Of a stretch of DNA of 64,000 nt, positions 8,110 through 15,967 are shown piece by piece; within the stretch, counting starts at the first letter, position 1; each line of letters begins with the position of its first letter. The translations under genes and the position numbers were made by a program. The notes beneath the pieces were generated by a model. The model saw only the letters and a list, made by a program, of their open reading frames with translations, was not told where the DNA came from and made no database searches. The DNA comes from Acidimicrobiia bacterium (GTDB taxonomy: Bacteria; Actinomycetota; Acidimicrobiia; Acidimicrobiales; MedAcidi-G1), in NCBI GenBank assembly GCA_012959995.1, contig DUCC01000029.1, positions 1 through 64,000 on the forward strand, written 5' to 3'.

Positions 8110-9417
8110 ATGCGCTTAACTTGGCTTTTTTGTATCAGTGGGTTTCTGGTTGTTGGCTGCGCCCAAAATGATTCCGCCCCAGACGAATTATCGGCAACTT
8201 CAATAGTGACTACTTCGACCGAAGCCGCAACCATCACAACGGTCGCCCAAACCGAACAAATAACTTCAACTACTTCCGAAACCACTCCACCGACTTCTCC
8301 ACCAACCACCACCACCGAACCAGTAATTAGTGCCCCGACCCGACCCCCTAACACCCCAGGCCCAAACCGGGAGATCTTTAAGGGTATTACCGTTTCGACC
8401 ATGCTGATAGGTACCGCAGAGCAAGCAGTTGATTTAGCATTTCACCCGGTGGCCGAAACCGCAATGTTGGCCCAACGAACCGGAACGGTGCTTGAATTTA
8501 CCGGAGGCGCTACCGGCCAAGTCGTTATTGACCTCCGTTCCGACCTTTCTATGGTTGGAGAAAGTGGTTTGCTTTCGCTTACCTACAACCCATCGGGCAC
8601 CTACCTTTATGTCAGTTACATCAACGCAGAAAACGACACCCGTGTCTCGGCCTATGCCGTTGACCAAAAGGGGTTCCCCACTGCTCAAGAACCAGAAATA
8701 ATTTTTGCGCTCGACCAACCCGAGAATATTCATAACGGTGGCCATATACGTTTTGGCTACGACGGGTATCTCTACCTCGCTCTTGGCGACGGCGGGCCAG
8801 CCAACGACCCAGAAGACCGTGCACAACGCCTCGACACACTTTTCGGCAAAATTTTAAGAATCGATCCGCAGCCTGGGAATGAACCCGCCTACACCATTCC
8901 CGAGAACAACCCTTTTGTTGGGGTAGAGGGAGCCAAAGAAGAAATTTGGGCCTACGGACTACGCAACCCATGGCGGTTCTCCTTTGATAGAGCCAACGAC
9001 GATTTTTGGTTAGGTGATGTAGGGCAATACGTCGTGGAAGAAATAAACCGGATTGATGGCCAAACCAACGGCGCCAATTTTGGTTGGGCCCGCTGGGAAG
9101 GCCCGATAAGCCGGGGGCCAAACCCAGCAGACCATTCGCCGCCCCTTTCGTTTTACAACCATGACGACGGCCGATGCGCCGTGGTGGGTGGGTTCGTTTA
9201 CCGAGGCACCGCTATCCCTGAACTTGTGGGCGCGTACATTTACGGCGACTTTTGCGATGGAACAATCCGTGCACTGACCCAAGTAGATGGTGAAGTAGAG
9301 GCGAAACGATCACTCGGTATTTCTGCAGGCCAACTTACCTCGTTTGCCCAAGACCGAGACGGCGAACTTTACACCTTTAACCTGGCCGGCGAAGTCCACA
9401 AAATTGTTCCCCGCTAA
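8110..9417 (+). CDS. PQQ-type glucose/sorbosone dehydrogenase family lipoprotein
   Basis: 435 residues. A lipoprotein signal (WLFCISGFLVVGC, Cys at residue 17) is followed by a Thr-rich linker, so the enzyme is anchored outside the membrane. The beta-propeller motifs of soluble aldose sugar dehydrogenases are present: HNGGHIRFGYDGYLYLALGDGG, LFGKILRIDP, YGLRNPWRFSFD and WLGDVGQYVVEEIN. These supply the PQQ and calcium sites in characterised members. It probably oxidises sugars or related alcohols in the periplasmic space. No PQQ biosynthesis gene is present in the window. Confidence 0.85.
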   Translation: MRLTWLFCISGFLVVGCAQNDSAPDELSATSIVTTSTEAATITTVAQTEQITSTTSETTPPTSPPTTTTEPVISAPTRPPNTPGPNREIFKGITVSTMLIGTAEQAVDLAFHPVAETAMLAQRTGTVLEFTGGATGQVVIDLRSDLSMVGESGLLSLTYNPSGTYLYVSYINAENDTRVSAYAVDQKGFPTAQEPEIIFALDQPENIHNGGHIRFGYDGYLYLALGDGGPANDPEDRAQRLDTLFGKILRIDPQPGNEPAYTIPENNPFVGVEGAKEEIWAYGLRNPWRFSFDRANDDFWLGDVGQYVVEEINRIDGQTNGANFGWARWEGPISRGPNPADHSPPLSFYNHDDGRCAVVGGFVYRGTAIPELVGAYIYGDFCDGTIRALTQVDGEVEAKRSLGISAGQLTSFAQDRDGELYTFNLAGEVHKIVPR

Positions 9418-9612
9418 AGTTGTTGAGCGACCGATGACACAAACTGTGCGCACCGGTTGAGTTGCTCCAGCGACACGTACTCGTTGGGCTGATGGGCATC
9501 AGCAATATGGCCCGACCACAAATCGTGATGGGTGCCGAAAACACGCCCGCCAACAACCCGCCCTCAGTACCGAACCCCACCCCAGTAGCAGGGCCGTTGT
9601 CGGCCAAACGCC
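9414..9612 (-). pseudogene. C-terminal remnant of M20-family peptidase/deacetylase
   Basis: On the reverse strand one frame reads NGPATGVGFGTEGGLLAG, the conserved GTEAGLF region of ArgE/DapE-like M20 enzymes. The next frame continues GHIADAHQPNEYVSLEQL and ends at a stop at 9414-9416, the matching C-terminus (compare GPGDIEVAHKPDESVAL in the intact gene ending at 40370). A frameshift separates the two parts and nothing upstream continues the gene. It is therefore a decayed fragment of about 65 codons whose stop overlaps that of the sugar dehydrogenase. Confidence 0.6.
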
Positions 9613-9732
9613 GCCGTATGGGATGGCCGCCGCTATGCCGAAGACCTCGGTGAAACTATCAACCCCGATGACAGCCCGTTTCTACGTGAAGTCACCTACA
9701 TCGCTCACCCTCAAGCCAAAGGGCAGAACTAA
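9589..9732 (+). pseudogene. C-terminal remnant of an unidentified gene
   Basis: A forward frame open from 9589 encodes about 47 residues with protein-like composition (AAVWDGRRYAEDLGETINPD, then DSPFLREVTYIAHPQAKGQN) and a stop at 9730-9732. There is no start codon with a ribosome site, and the upstream sequence belongs to the M20 remnant on the other strand. I cannot name the family. It appears to be the tail of a lost gene joined to the M20 fragment. Confidence 0.35.
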
Positions 9733-10541
9733 ACCGGCAACAACGGAAACCAATCTTCACGCAAGCGTTGGCCGTCGGTCATGTTGTGGCCATCAAACGG
9801 GGGAGAAGTACGGCCCTTACGTTGCACGTAGCGGGAGTCGTCGCCCACCATGCGTAAAGAAAAAGCTCGCCGCAAATTAGCCGACCCATGCGCCCCGTGC
9901 ACCGTGCCAAAATTGAAGGCCACCGCATCGCCGGGTTGCATGGCCCACTCTAAAATCTCGAACTCTTCTGATGAAGCGTCCGGGTCAGGGGCCGGGCGAA
10001 ACCCGGCACTGTGGGTTGATGCATCATCTCCGTAAAAACCATCACCGGTAGTCCAGCTCACTGGATGTACCGAAGAATCCCATAAGTGCGAGCCGCGAAT
10101 AAGTCGCAAGGTTGACTCCACCGGCACCGGGTCAAGGGGAATCCAAAAACTCACTGTCTGAGGGCCCTCCACAAAATAGTACGGTGCATCGCTATGCCAA
10201 GGGGTAGGGCGAGATGCTCCAGGTTCTTTTACCAGTACGTGTTCATGGAACAGTTGCGCTGTTTTCGACCGCATCACCGCTGCAGCCAATTGACCGATGC
10301 CCGATTCAAAAGCAAAACGCTCAAACTCTGGGATGCGTTGCCAATTGCAGTAATCATCCCAAAAACGTCCGGCATCATCGGTAGTTCCATTGTCGTCAAA
10401 AAACTCGCTGGGGTCGGCTTCATTACGAGCCACCCCGGCTCTTAAAACCTCAACCCAGTCGGCAAACAAACCAGGTAGGTGCACTGCCCCGTCAGCAGCA
10501 AAAGCAGTAGCCATTTCAGGTTTAATCAGCGTTGTGCTCAT
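9729..10541 (-). CDS. Phytanoyl-CoA dioxygenase (PhyH) family oxygenase
   Basis: 270 residues. The 2-oxoglutarate/Fe(II) facial triad is visible: His116 and Asp118 in TPWHSDAPYYF and the distal His215 in FGTVHGAHGS, with Arg residues (NLRRAFSLR) suited to bind 2-oxoglutarate. RGSHLWDSS is also typical of PhyH. It is the last gene of a reverse-strand set with a methyltransferase and a second PhyH paralogue. Such enzymes hydroxylate small molecules; the substrate is unknown. Confidence 0.85.
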   Translation of the reverse strand: MSTTLIKPEMATAFAADGAVHLPGLFADWVEVLRAGVARNEADPSEFFDDNGTTDDAGRFWDDYCNWQRIPEFERFAFESGIGQLAAAVMRSKTAQLFHEHVLVKEPGASRPTPWHSDAPYYFVEGPQTVSFWIPLDPVPVESTLRLIRGSHLWDSSVHPVSWTTGDGFYGDDASTHSAGFRPAPDPDASSEEFEILEWAMQPGDAVAFNFGTVHGAHGSANLRRAFSLRMVGDDSRYVQRKGRTSPPFDGHNMTDGQRLREDWFPLLPV

Positions 10542-10588
10542 GTCTCAAGTTAAGCACAGTTCGACCTGATTAGTCCACGCTCATAAAA

Positions 10589-11158
10589 TCAAGAATAGAC
10601 CGAGCGGCGAGCCACCAGCCACGCCTCATGGCGGCCGTTGACTCGCCAACTTTCGCTGTGATGAAGAACCTCGAGATTGCCCACCAAACCAAGAATCTCT
10701 TCGGACTCCAACAAAAAAGACAAGGAAGGCTTTGCATGGCGATCCAGGTTGGTGGTGGTGGCAATAACCACGGCCAGAATCCCCCCGGGAGCCAAAGCGC
10801 TGGCCAAGCAGCCAAACAGCGGGCCATGAGAAAAATTGGCCAAAGTAATGACCGCCCAAGGCCCAGGCGGAAGGGCATCATTCTCTAAATCAACTTGCAC
10901 GGTGGTTATCGCAACCCCCGATTGAGCGGCCCGCTTGCGGTTTAAGGCCAAGCCAGCATCACTAACGTCGGCCACCGTTACTGTCAAACCAGCGACTGCC
11001 AAAGCCACCGCATCACCAGAACCACCGCCCGCTACATCAAGTGCTGAGCCAGCCGCCGGCAACCAAGGCCCCACCAACTCAAGCAGCGACGACGAGCCAG
11101 AAGAGGCAAGGCCTCTCACCTTCCAGCGGGCGTTCCAGCGGTCTTGATCAGTGGTCAT
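10589..11158 (-). CDS. Class I SAM-dependent methyltransferase
   Basis: About 190 residues. Motif I (ALDVAGGGSGDAVALA) is a clear glycine-rich SAM-binding loop, followed by an acidic residue (VTVADVSDAGLAL) and a motif IV-like stretch (WAVITLANFSHGPLF). The fold resembles TehB/UbiE-like small-molecule methyltransferases. ATG at 11158 is chosen, with GGGG shortly upstream; a GTG at 11164 in the same frame is possible. It lies between two PhyH oxygenase genes on the same strand (47 and 66 bp gaps), so the three probably modify one metabolite. Confidence 0.8.
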   Translation of the reverse strand: MTTDQDRWNARWKVRGLASSGSSSLLELVGPWLPAAGSALDVAGGGSGDAVALAVAGLTVTVADVSDAGLALNRKRAAQSGVAITTVQVDLENDALPPGPWAVITLANFSHGPLFGCLASALAPGGILAVVIATTTNLDRHAKPSLSFLLESEEILGLVGNLEVLHHSESWRVNGRHEAWLVARRSVYS

Positions 11159-11224
11159 GGGCACCCCAACTAAAGAAGTGTTTTGCGGCCCTCGGCCGGC
11201 TTTGGCTTAACAACCGGGCCTCAA

Positions 11225-12049
11225 TTAACGCGCCCAAACCAACGGGAAACGATCATCGTCGGCAGGGTATTGGCCCGCTACGGCAATGGTGTCGGCTTGG
11301 GTCACGCTGGGGTCGCTGCCCGGATGAGGTGACCAAAGCGCATCGTCGCCCAACCAGCGCGTCGACAAGGCCACCCGACGGTTAGGGCCAGCATTACCGG
11401 GGGCTCCACGAACTGTCCAAGCCGAAAAAACGATGGCATCGCCGGGCTGCACATCAAAACCAATGATGTCGTAGTCCGGACGAGCCGCCTCAATGTCTGG
11501 GCATCGCTCACCCTCAAAATCGGCGGTCCAAGAACTCTCGCCGGTGAACGACTCGGGAGCGAAGTATTTGTCCCACCGGTGTGACCCCCGAACAAACTCT
11601 AAAGAGCTTTCGTTCACGCTGGTTTCGGTACAAGCCACCCACACCGAACAAATCTGCGAACCCAGAAAAGGCCAATAAGGAATGTCTTGGTGCCAAGGGG
11701 TGGCCGATTCGGTACCTGCTTCTTTGACCAACAAATGATCAAAGTAAAAGCGGGCCGAAGAAGAACCCATCAGTGCTGCCGCTAACTCCCCAACTCCCGA
11801 GTTAAAAACAAAACGGTTAATAATCGGTTCGGTGCGCCACATATAACGAGAAGTAAACAAGCGCCCGGTAGTCGCCTCGGCGCCGGTATCGGTCACCCAC
11901 GGCCCGGGTTCTTCGAGTTGGCGATCCACCAAGGTAGATATTTCTTCAAGATAATGGAGGGCAACTACCTGAGGTAGGTGCACCACACCGTCGCTGGCAT
12001 AGGTTTGCCGCTGCTGATCGGTGAGAACAGAATTCCAGGAGGTCGCCAT
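11225..12049 (-). CDS. PhyH family protein with altered iron site
   Basis: 274 residues, paralogous to the gene at 9729-10541. The proximal ligands are present in TPWHQDIPYW (His120, Asp122) and the RGSHRWD motif is kept. At the distal histidine position the sequence is WTVRGAPGNA, giving Arg214. The codon is CGT, one transition away from CAT. Either iron binding is lost or changed, or another residue substitutes. GPNRRVALSTRW probably binds 2-oxoglutarate. First gene of the PhyH-methyltransferase-PhyH set. Confidence 0.8.
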   Translation of the reverse strand: MATSWNSVLTDQQRQTYASDGVVHLPQVVALHYLEEISTLVDRQLEEPGPWVTDTGAEATTGRLFTSRYMWRTEPIINRFVFNSGVGELAAALMGSSSARFYFDHLLVKEAGTESATPWHQDIPYWPFLGSQICSVWVACTETSVNESSLEFVRGSHRWDKYFAPESFTGESSWTADFEGERCPDIEAARPDYDIIGFDVQPGDAIVFSAWTVRGAPGNAGPNRRVALSTRWLGDDALWSPHPGSDPSVTQADTIAVAGQYPADDDRFPLVWAR

Positions 12050-12144
12050 GTTGTGAGGTTAATGGAGGGAAAATAATACTTGGCTGATGTGGTTGGTCTG
12101 TGCACTGTTGCAAAAAGCCTGGCCGTGCTGTTAAACACACGGCC

Positions 12145-12828
12145 ATGGAAGATCACCCATCAGAACAAAGCCCCCCAGAAACAAGAATCTCGGAAACCAT
12201 TCGAGTTCGCCGAGCTGCTGAACGAGCCAGTTACGAAACTGAGGCAGTAAATGCCATTGTGGACGCTTCGCTGGTAGCCCACGTAGGCACGGTACGAGAC
12301 GGACTTCCGGTGGTCATCCCCATGTTCGTGGTACGCCACGGCGACCACCTCCTACTCCACGGGGCTCCGGCCGCTGGCACCCTGCGACGCGGTAAAGGCA
12401 CGGAGGTCTGCGTCACCATGACGCTCGTTGATGGGCTAGTGCTGGCCCGCTCAAGCCTGCACCACTCGGTGAACTACCGCTCCGTGGTGGTAATCGGTAC
12501 CGCTGTGGCCATTACCGACCCAGCAGAAAAAGAAGAAGCATTGGTCACCATATTGGAAAGACTGGTACCCACTCGTCAAGCCGACCTGCGAGCCACCACC
12601 GAAAAAGAAAACCGTTCCACCGAAGTGCTTCGCCTCTCACTGGCTCAAGCCTCAGCAAAAGTCCGTACCGGCCCACCAGTTGACGAAGATGACGACTACG
12701 CCTACCCCATGTGGGCCGGGGTGCTCCCCGTAACTACCACCATTGGCGAACCCATTGCCGACCCAAAGTTAACTGAGGGCATTGAACTCCCCGACAATGT
12801 CAAAGCCTTGGTGGGCCGAGAACTTTAG
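12145..12828 (+). CDS. FMN-binding split-barrel (pyridoxamine 5'-phosphate oxidase-like) protein
   Basis: About 227 residues from ATG at 12145; an upstream GTG at 12100 would add 15 residues unlike the family. The region SLVAHVGTVRDGLPVVIPMFVV with LLLHGAPAAGTLRR is typical of COG3467/NimA-like flavin-nucleotide-binding proteins, and SLHHSVNYRSVVVIGTA continues the barrel. These bind FMN and may be redox or detoxification enzymes. The substrate is unknown. Confidence 0.8.
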   Translation: MEDHPSEQSPPETRISETIRVRRAAERASYETEAVNAIVDASLVAHVGTVRDGLPVVIPMFVVRHGDHLLLHGAPAAGTLRRGKGTEVCVTMTLVDGLVLARSSLHHSVNYRSVVVIGTAVAITDPAEKEEALVTILERLVPTRQADLRATTEKENRSTEVLRLSLAQASAKVRTGPPVDEDDDYAYPMWAGVLPVTTTIGEPIADPKLTEGIELPDNVKALVGREL

Positions 12829-12869
12829 ACCAAAGCACCGACCATCTGCTTTTCTGGCAGACTGGCTCT

Positions 12870-13541
12870 ATGGATACCCCAAGTTCCCTTGAACTCATTG
12901 GCCGTTTGGCCTTGGCCTTGGCCTTAGGCGCCGTGCTGGGCCTCGAACGAGAAGCTCGTTACAAAACGGCTGGACTGCGCACCCACACTTTGGTGGCGCT
13001 CGGCGCAGCCTTGTTTACCATCGCTGGGGCCTATGCAGTTATCGGCGACCAAAATGACCCCTCACGGGTAGCTGCCCAAGTGGTAACCGGCATTGGCTTC
13101 ATTGGCGCTGGTGCGGTGATGCGCAGCGGGGTCAACGTCACTGGTATCACCACGGCGGCCACCTTGTGGATGGCCGCCGCTTTCGGGGTGGCCGCCGCCA
13201 TGGGCCTCTACACGGTGGCCATCGTTTCTGGAGCCATGACCTTGCTGGTGGTAATCACCTTCGGCCCGTTAAAGCCCTACGTCATGTTTCGCCGCTCCAA
13301 ACGCCGCTTTATGGTCCGCTACCACGCCGGTCGGGGAACTCTTGAATCATTGTTCTCTAGCCTCGAAGAAAGCGGCGGACGCATCATGGGGGTTTGGACC
13401 ACCAAAGAAGAAGTGGAAGGCCAACGACTGCGCCAAACCACGGTGGAAATACGAGGCATTGCCGAAGTTGACTTAGCAAAAGTACTCAGCCGCCTGGCCG
13501 ACCGAGACGAAGTGGAAGAAGTAGACCAAGTGGGCGGCTAG
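12870..13541 (+). CDS. MgtC/SapB family membrane protein
   Basis: 223 residues. The MgtC signature is present: LGAVLGLEREARYKTAGLRTHTLVALGAALFT, then VVTGIGFIGAGAVMR and GITTAATLWMAAAFG, giving four to five membrane helices. A cytoplasmic C-terminal ACT-like domain follows (RYHAGRGTLESLFSSLEESG). Family members influence magnesium homeostasis and ATP synthase activity; the role here is inferred. The gene converges on the EamA transporter 13 bp away. Confidence 0.85.
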   Translation: MDTPSSLELIGRLALALALGAVLGLEREARYKTAGLRTHTLVALGAALFTIAGAYAVIGDQNDPSRVAAQVVTGIGFIGAGAVMRSGVNVTGITTAATLWMAAAFGVAAAMGLYTVAIVSGAMTLLVVITFGPLKPYVMFRRSKRRFMVRYHAGRGTLESLFSSLEESGGRIMGVWTTKEEVEGQRLRQTTVEIRGIAEVDLAKVLSRLADRDEVEEVDQVGG

Positions 13542-13554
13542 TGATGGCCCTTGG

Positions 13555-14511
13555 TTAGGAACCATTTTTCGTACGACGAAACAGCGGAGCCACCCCCACG
13601 TGTAAACCCCGGCGACGCCGTGAAACAGGGGGAAAGTCTTGCCGGCCCCCACGAGCCGTCGAAGCGGTGAGCCACAACACCGCCCCCAAACTAATGGCCC
13701 CACCAGCCAGGGTGCTCGACGAAGGCGTTTCGTTCATCCATAGCCACAACCACAACGGGGCGGCCACTATTTCAGAAATCAACAGCAAACTCACATCAGC
13801 CGGAGGCACAAAACGGTGGGCGTAGTTCCAAAAGGGAGTAGCCAAACCAATAAGCAAACCACCACCCATGAAACCCATAAACATGTCGTGCGCAGGAACC
13901 ACCACCCCGGGGCCCGCCCCTGTCACCACCAAGGCAATTATCGCCGCCACGCTGCCCCCAATAAGCGTCGGCACCCCCGGGTCTTGCGCCGGAGAACTAC
14001 GAATCAACACGCTATAAGCCCCTAAGGCAACTGAGAGCCCCACCGAAAGCGCAATACCTAACCCATCGCCGGCGGCCAAGTTGCCTCCCACCATGACCAT
14101 CACCCCAACCGCCGAAACCACCATGGCCACCAGAGTGGGGCGCCCCACCGGCTCCTTCAAAAAAATACGGGCAAACAACGCCGCATAAAACGGGCTGGCG
14201 CATTGCATAAGCAAAACAAAGGCCGCCGTTACCCGGCTAAGGGCCACCACATAAAGAGTAAACATGGCGGCCATCAAAAAACCAGCCAACCACTGCTGCC
14301 GTCCGGCCGCTACGACCGCCCGCCAGGGGTTACGGCGGACCAACAAAATGATTAACGCTGACACCCCGGCGGCCGAAACATTGCGAAAAAACAGATACTG
14401 CCAAGTGTCGGCCTCTTGCAAAGCCCGAAAAGTAAGCGGACCGAAACTAAACATGACCCCACAAGCCAAGATGACCAGAGAACCTTGAAACCGAGTAAGA
14501 GAACGGGCCAC
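13555..14511 (-). CDS. EamA/DMT-family transporter
   Basis: 318 residues with about ten membrane helices arranged as two EamA halves (residues about 10-145 and 150-285). Typical features are LACGVMFSFGPLTFRAL near the start, VTAAFVLLMQCASPFYAALFARIFLKEP closing the first half and LLLISEIVAAPLWLWLWMNE in the second. These drug/metabolite transporters export amino acids or other small molecules; the substrate is not predictable. The C-terminal tail is Arg-rich. Confidence 0.85.
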   Translation of the reverse strand: MARSLTRFQGSLVILACGVMFSFGPLTFRALQEADTWQYLFFRNVSAAGVSALIILLVRRNPWRAVVAAGRQQWLAGFLMAAMFTLYVVALSRVTAAFVLLMQCASPFYAALFARIFLKEPVGRPTLVAMVVSAVGVMVMVGGNLAAGDGLGIALSVGLSVALGAYSVLIRSSPAQDPGVPTLIGGSVAAIIALVVTGAGPGVVVPAHDMFMGFMGGGLLIGLATPFWNYAHRFVPPADVSLLLISEIVAAPLWLWLWMNETPSSSTLAGGAISLGAVLWLTASTARGGRQDFPPVSRRRRGLHVGVAPLFRRTKNGS

Positions 14512-14640
14512 AATATCTCAACTCTCTAAAGGCGCTGTTCAATAATGATGCTAGGGAGAAAAAATCCTCAGGTCAATTCGAAAACACACCGGCCGGCAAT
14601 GGTGAGGTATGCACGCTGGGCTTCGCTACCAAGCCACCGG

Positions 14641-15876
14641 CTACGGCGGGGGAGGCAAAGCCGCTTGAAGTTCAGCGACCGTGACTCCCAAGGTGGAGGC
14701 CGCCGCTTCTAGGTTTGGTGGGGGAGGGCCCAAAGCCGCTTGAAGTTCAGCAACGGTGACCCCTAAAGTTGCTGCCGCCTCGGCAAAACCAGCAGGCTCC
14801 TCAACTTCCCCGCCGGGAACACCCCCGCCCTGGTTTTTGTCAAACGAAGCATCAACCGTGCCCCACAAACAAAACATCAGATAAGGGAAAGCATCGGTCA
14901 CGTAATAGCCGTACTGCCCATTGACCACCATGCCGTTGCACTGGTCTAAATCGCCGGCAAGTTCGCTGAACCGATAGTCATCGTAATAAGTACCGTCGTA
15001 AACACCCGAAGGATTCTCCGACCCGCCCGGCCGCTGCCCAGATTTCAAAACGTAACTCGACAGTGCCTTACGCACCTGCCCGGTAGCGGAGTCTAAAAAA
15101 TACGACCCATAAATAGGGAAACCATCAGCAGCAAAACCAATCACTGGCGAACCACCCAGACCCGGAGAATCATCAAACAAAGCTTCTGGATTGCCGTGAT
15201 AATGGTAAGTGCCATCGGGTTGGGTATGAGCATTATGGGTATCGGCCCCAAAGGAATCTTCGGTACCCAAAGGGTTAGCGAGCCACGGTTCGGTGGCAGC
15301 GCACCCGATAGGCACAATGCCCTCATGATTAGCCATAGGATCATCTGGCCGATAACAGCCCGCCGAAAGCAAATCAATCGGTACCCCATTAAGCAGTACC
15401 CCGTCGTAGGTTGCCTGAGTCAAGGCGTTGAGTTGGCTTGAACGCTGCGGGTCGCGAATTAGTTCAAAAACCTGTGACTGCTCCGAAACATCAGTAGCAA
15501 AATGTGCCGATGCATCATTGAAATTATGGTTGGGAATGTTGTTAGAGGTCAGCGTGCAGGTGGTGCCGCCAGTTTCTAGTGAAACCCCCGAATTGAACAT
15601 GACTTGGCGGGTCAGATCGATTACCGTGGCCCGCAAAGTAACGTTGTAGTCAACACAATCGGGGCTGGTATTGGTCAAAATTGCTTCGGTAATATCGTGA
15701 TCGCCAACTAACCCGTGGCCATATGTTGTAGTTGTTTGAGGTATCGCTGAGGTAGTGGTCAAAACAAAAGTGCTGGACCCCGGGGTAGCGGTGGTGTTAG
15801 TGGTAAGCGGCGTCGCCAACGGGCTACTGCCACACCCCGCGGCCAGTACCAAAAGGCTCAGCAAAGCATTTCTCAT
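14641..15876 (-). CDS. YHYH-domain lipoprotein
   Basis: About 411 residues from ATG at 15876, which gives a clean lipoprotein signal (RNALLSLLVLAAGC); the longer frame to 15909 does not. A Thr-rich linker follows. The central domain carries PDGTYHYHGNPEALFDDSP, GFAADGFPIYGSYF and SGVYDGTYYDDYRF, the hallmark of YHYH proteins, a secreted family with several His residues often near copper enzymes. The C-terminus has two copies of a LGVTVAELQAAL helix with Pro-rich spacers. It lies downstream of the NirK-like gene on the same strand, separated by a terminator. Role unknown; a metal-related extracellular function is inferred. Confidence 0.8.
   Translation of the reverse strand: MRNALLSLLVLAAGCGSSPLATPLTTNTTATPGSSTFVLTTTSAIPQTTTTYGHGLVGDHDITEAILTNTSPDCVDYNVTLRATVIDLTRQVMFNSGVSLETGGTTCTLTSNNIPNHNFNDASAHFATDVSEQSQVFELIRDPQRSSQLNALTQATYDGVLLNGVPIDLLSAGCYRPDDPMANHEGIVPIGCAATEPWLANPLGTEDSFGADTHNAHTQPDGTYHYHGNPEALFDDSPGLGGSPVIGFAADGFPIYGSYFLDSATGQVRKALSSYVLKSGQRPGGSENPSGVYDGTYYDDYRFSELAGDLDQCNGMVVNGQYGYYVTDAFPYLMFCLWGTVDASFDKNQGGGVPGGEVEEPAGFAEAAATLGVTVAELQAALGPPPPNLEAAASTLGVTVAELQAALPPPP
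14656..14781 (-). repeat. Two-copy ~51 bp repeat, period 75 bp
   Basis: Copies at about 14656-14706 and 14731-14781 encode LGVTVAELQAAL preceded by Ala/Glu-rich residues and followed by PPPP. This forms a short tandem tail on the YHYH protein. Confidence 0.7.
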
Positions 15877-15921
15877 AGAACCATTAAAGCGGCACCAAGT
15901 TAGAACCAAGTTAAGAAACGC

Positions 15922-15951
15922 AAAAAAGGCCCGGACCGAAGCCCGGGCTTC
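15922..15951 (-). terminator. Intrinsic terminator of the nirK-like gene
   Basis: Read on the reverse strand, GCCCGG and CCGGGC form a stem around GCTTCGGT, followed by CTTTTTTG. It lies 17 bases after the stop codon at 15968 and ahead of the YHYH gene. Confidence 0.8.
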
Positions 15952-15967
15952 TTGCGCCGCAAGTCGG

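Noticed and set aside
8621-9121. 166-codon reverse frame inside the sugar dehydrogenase gene
   Set aside because: Composition is unlike a protein and the forward frame has clear family motifs.
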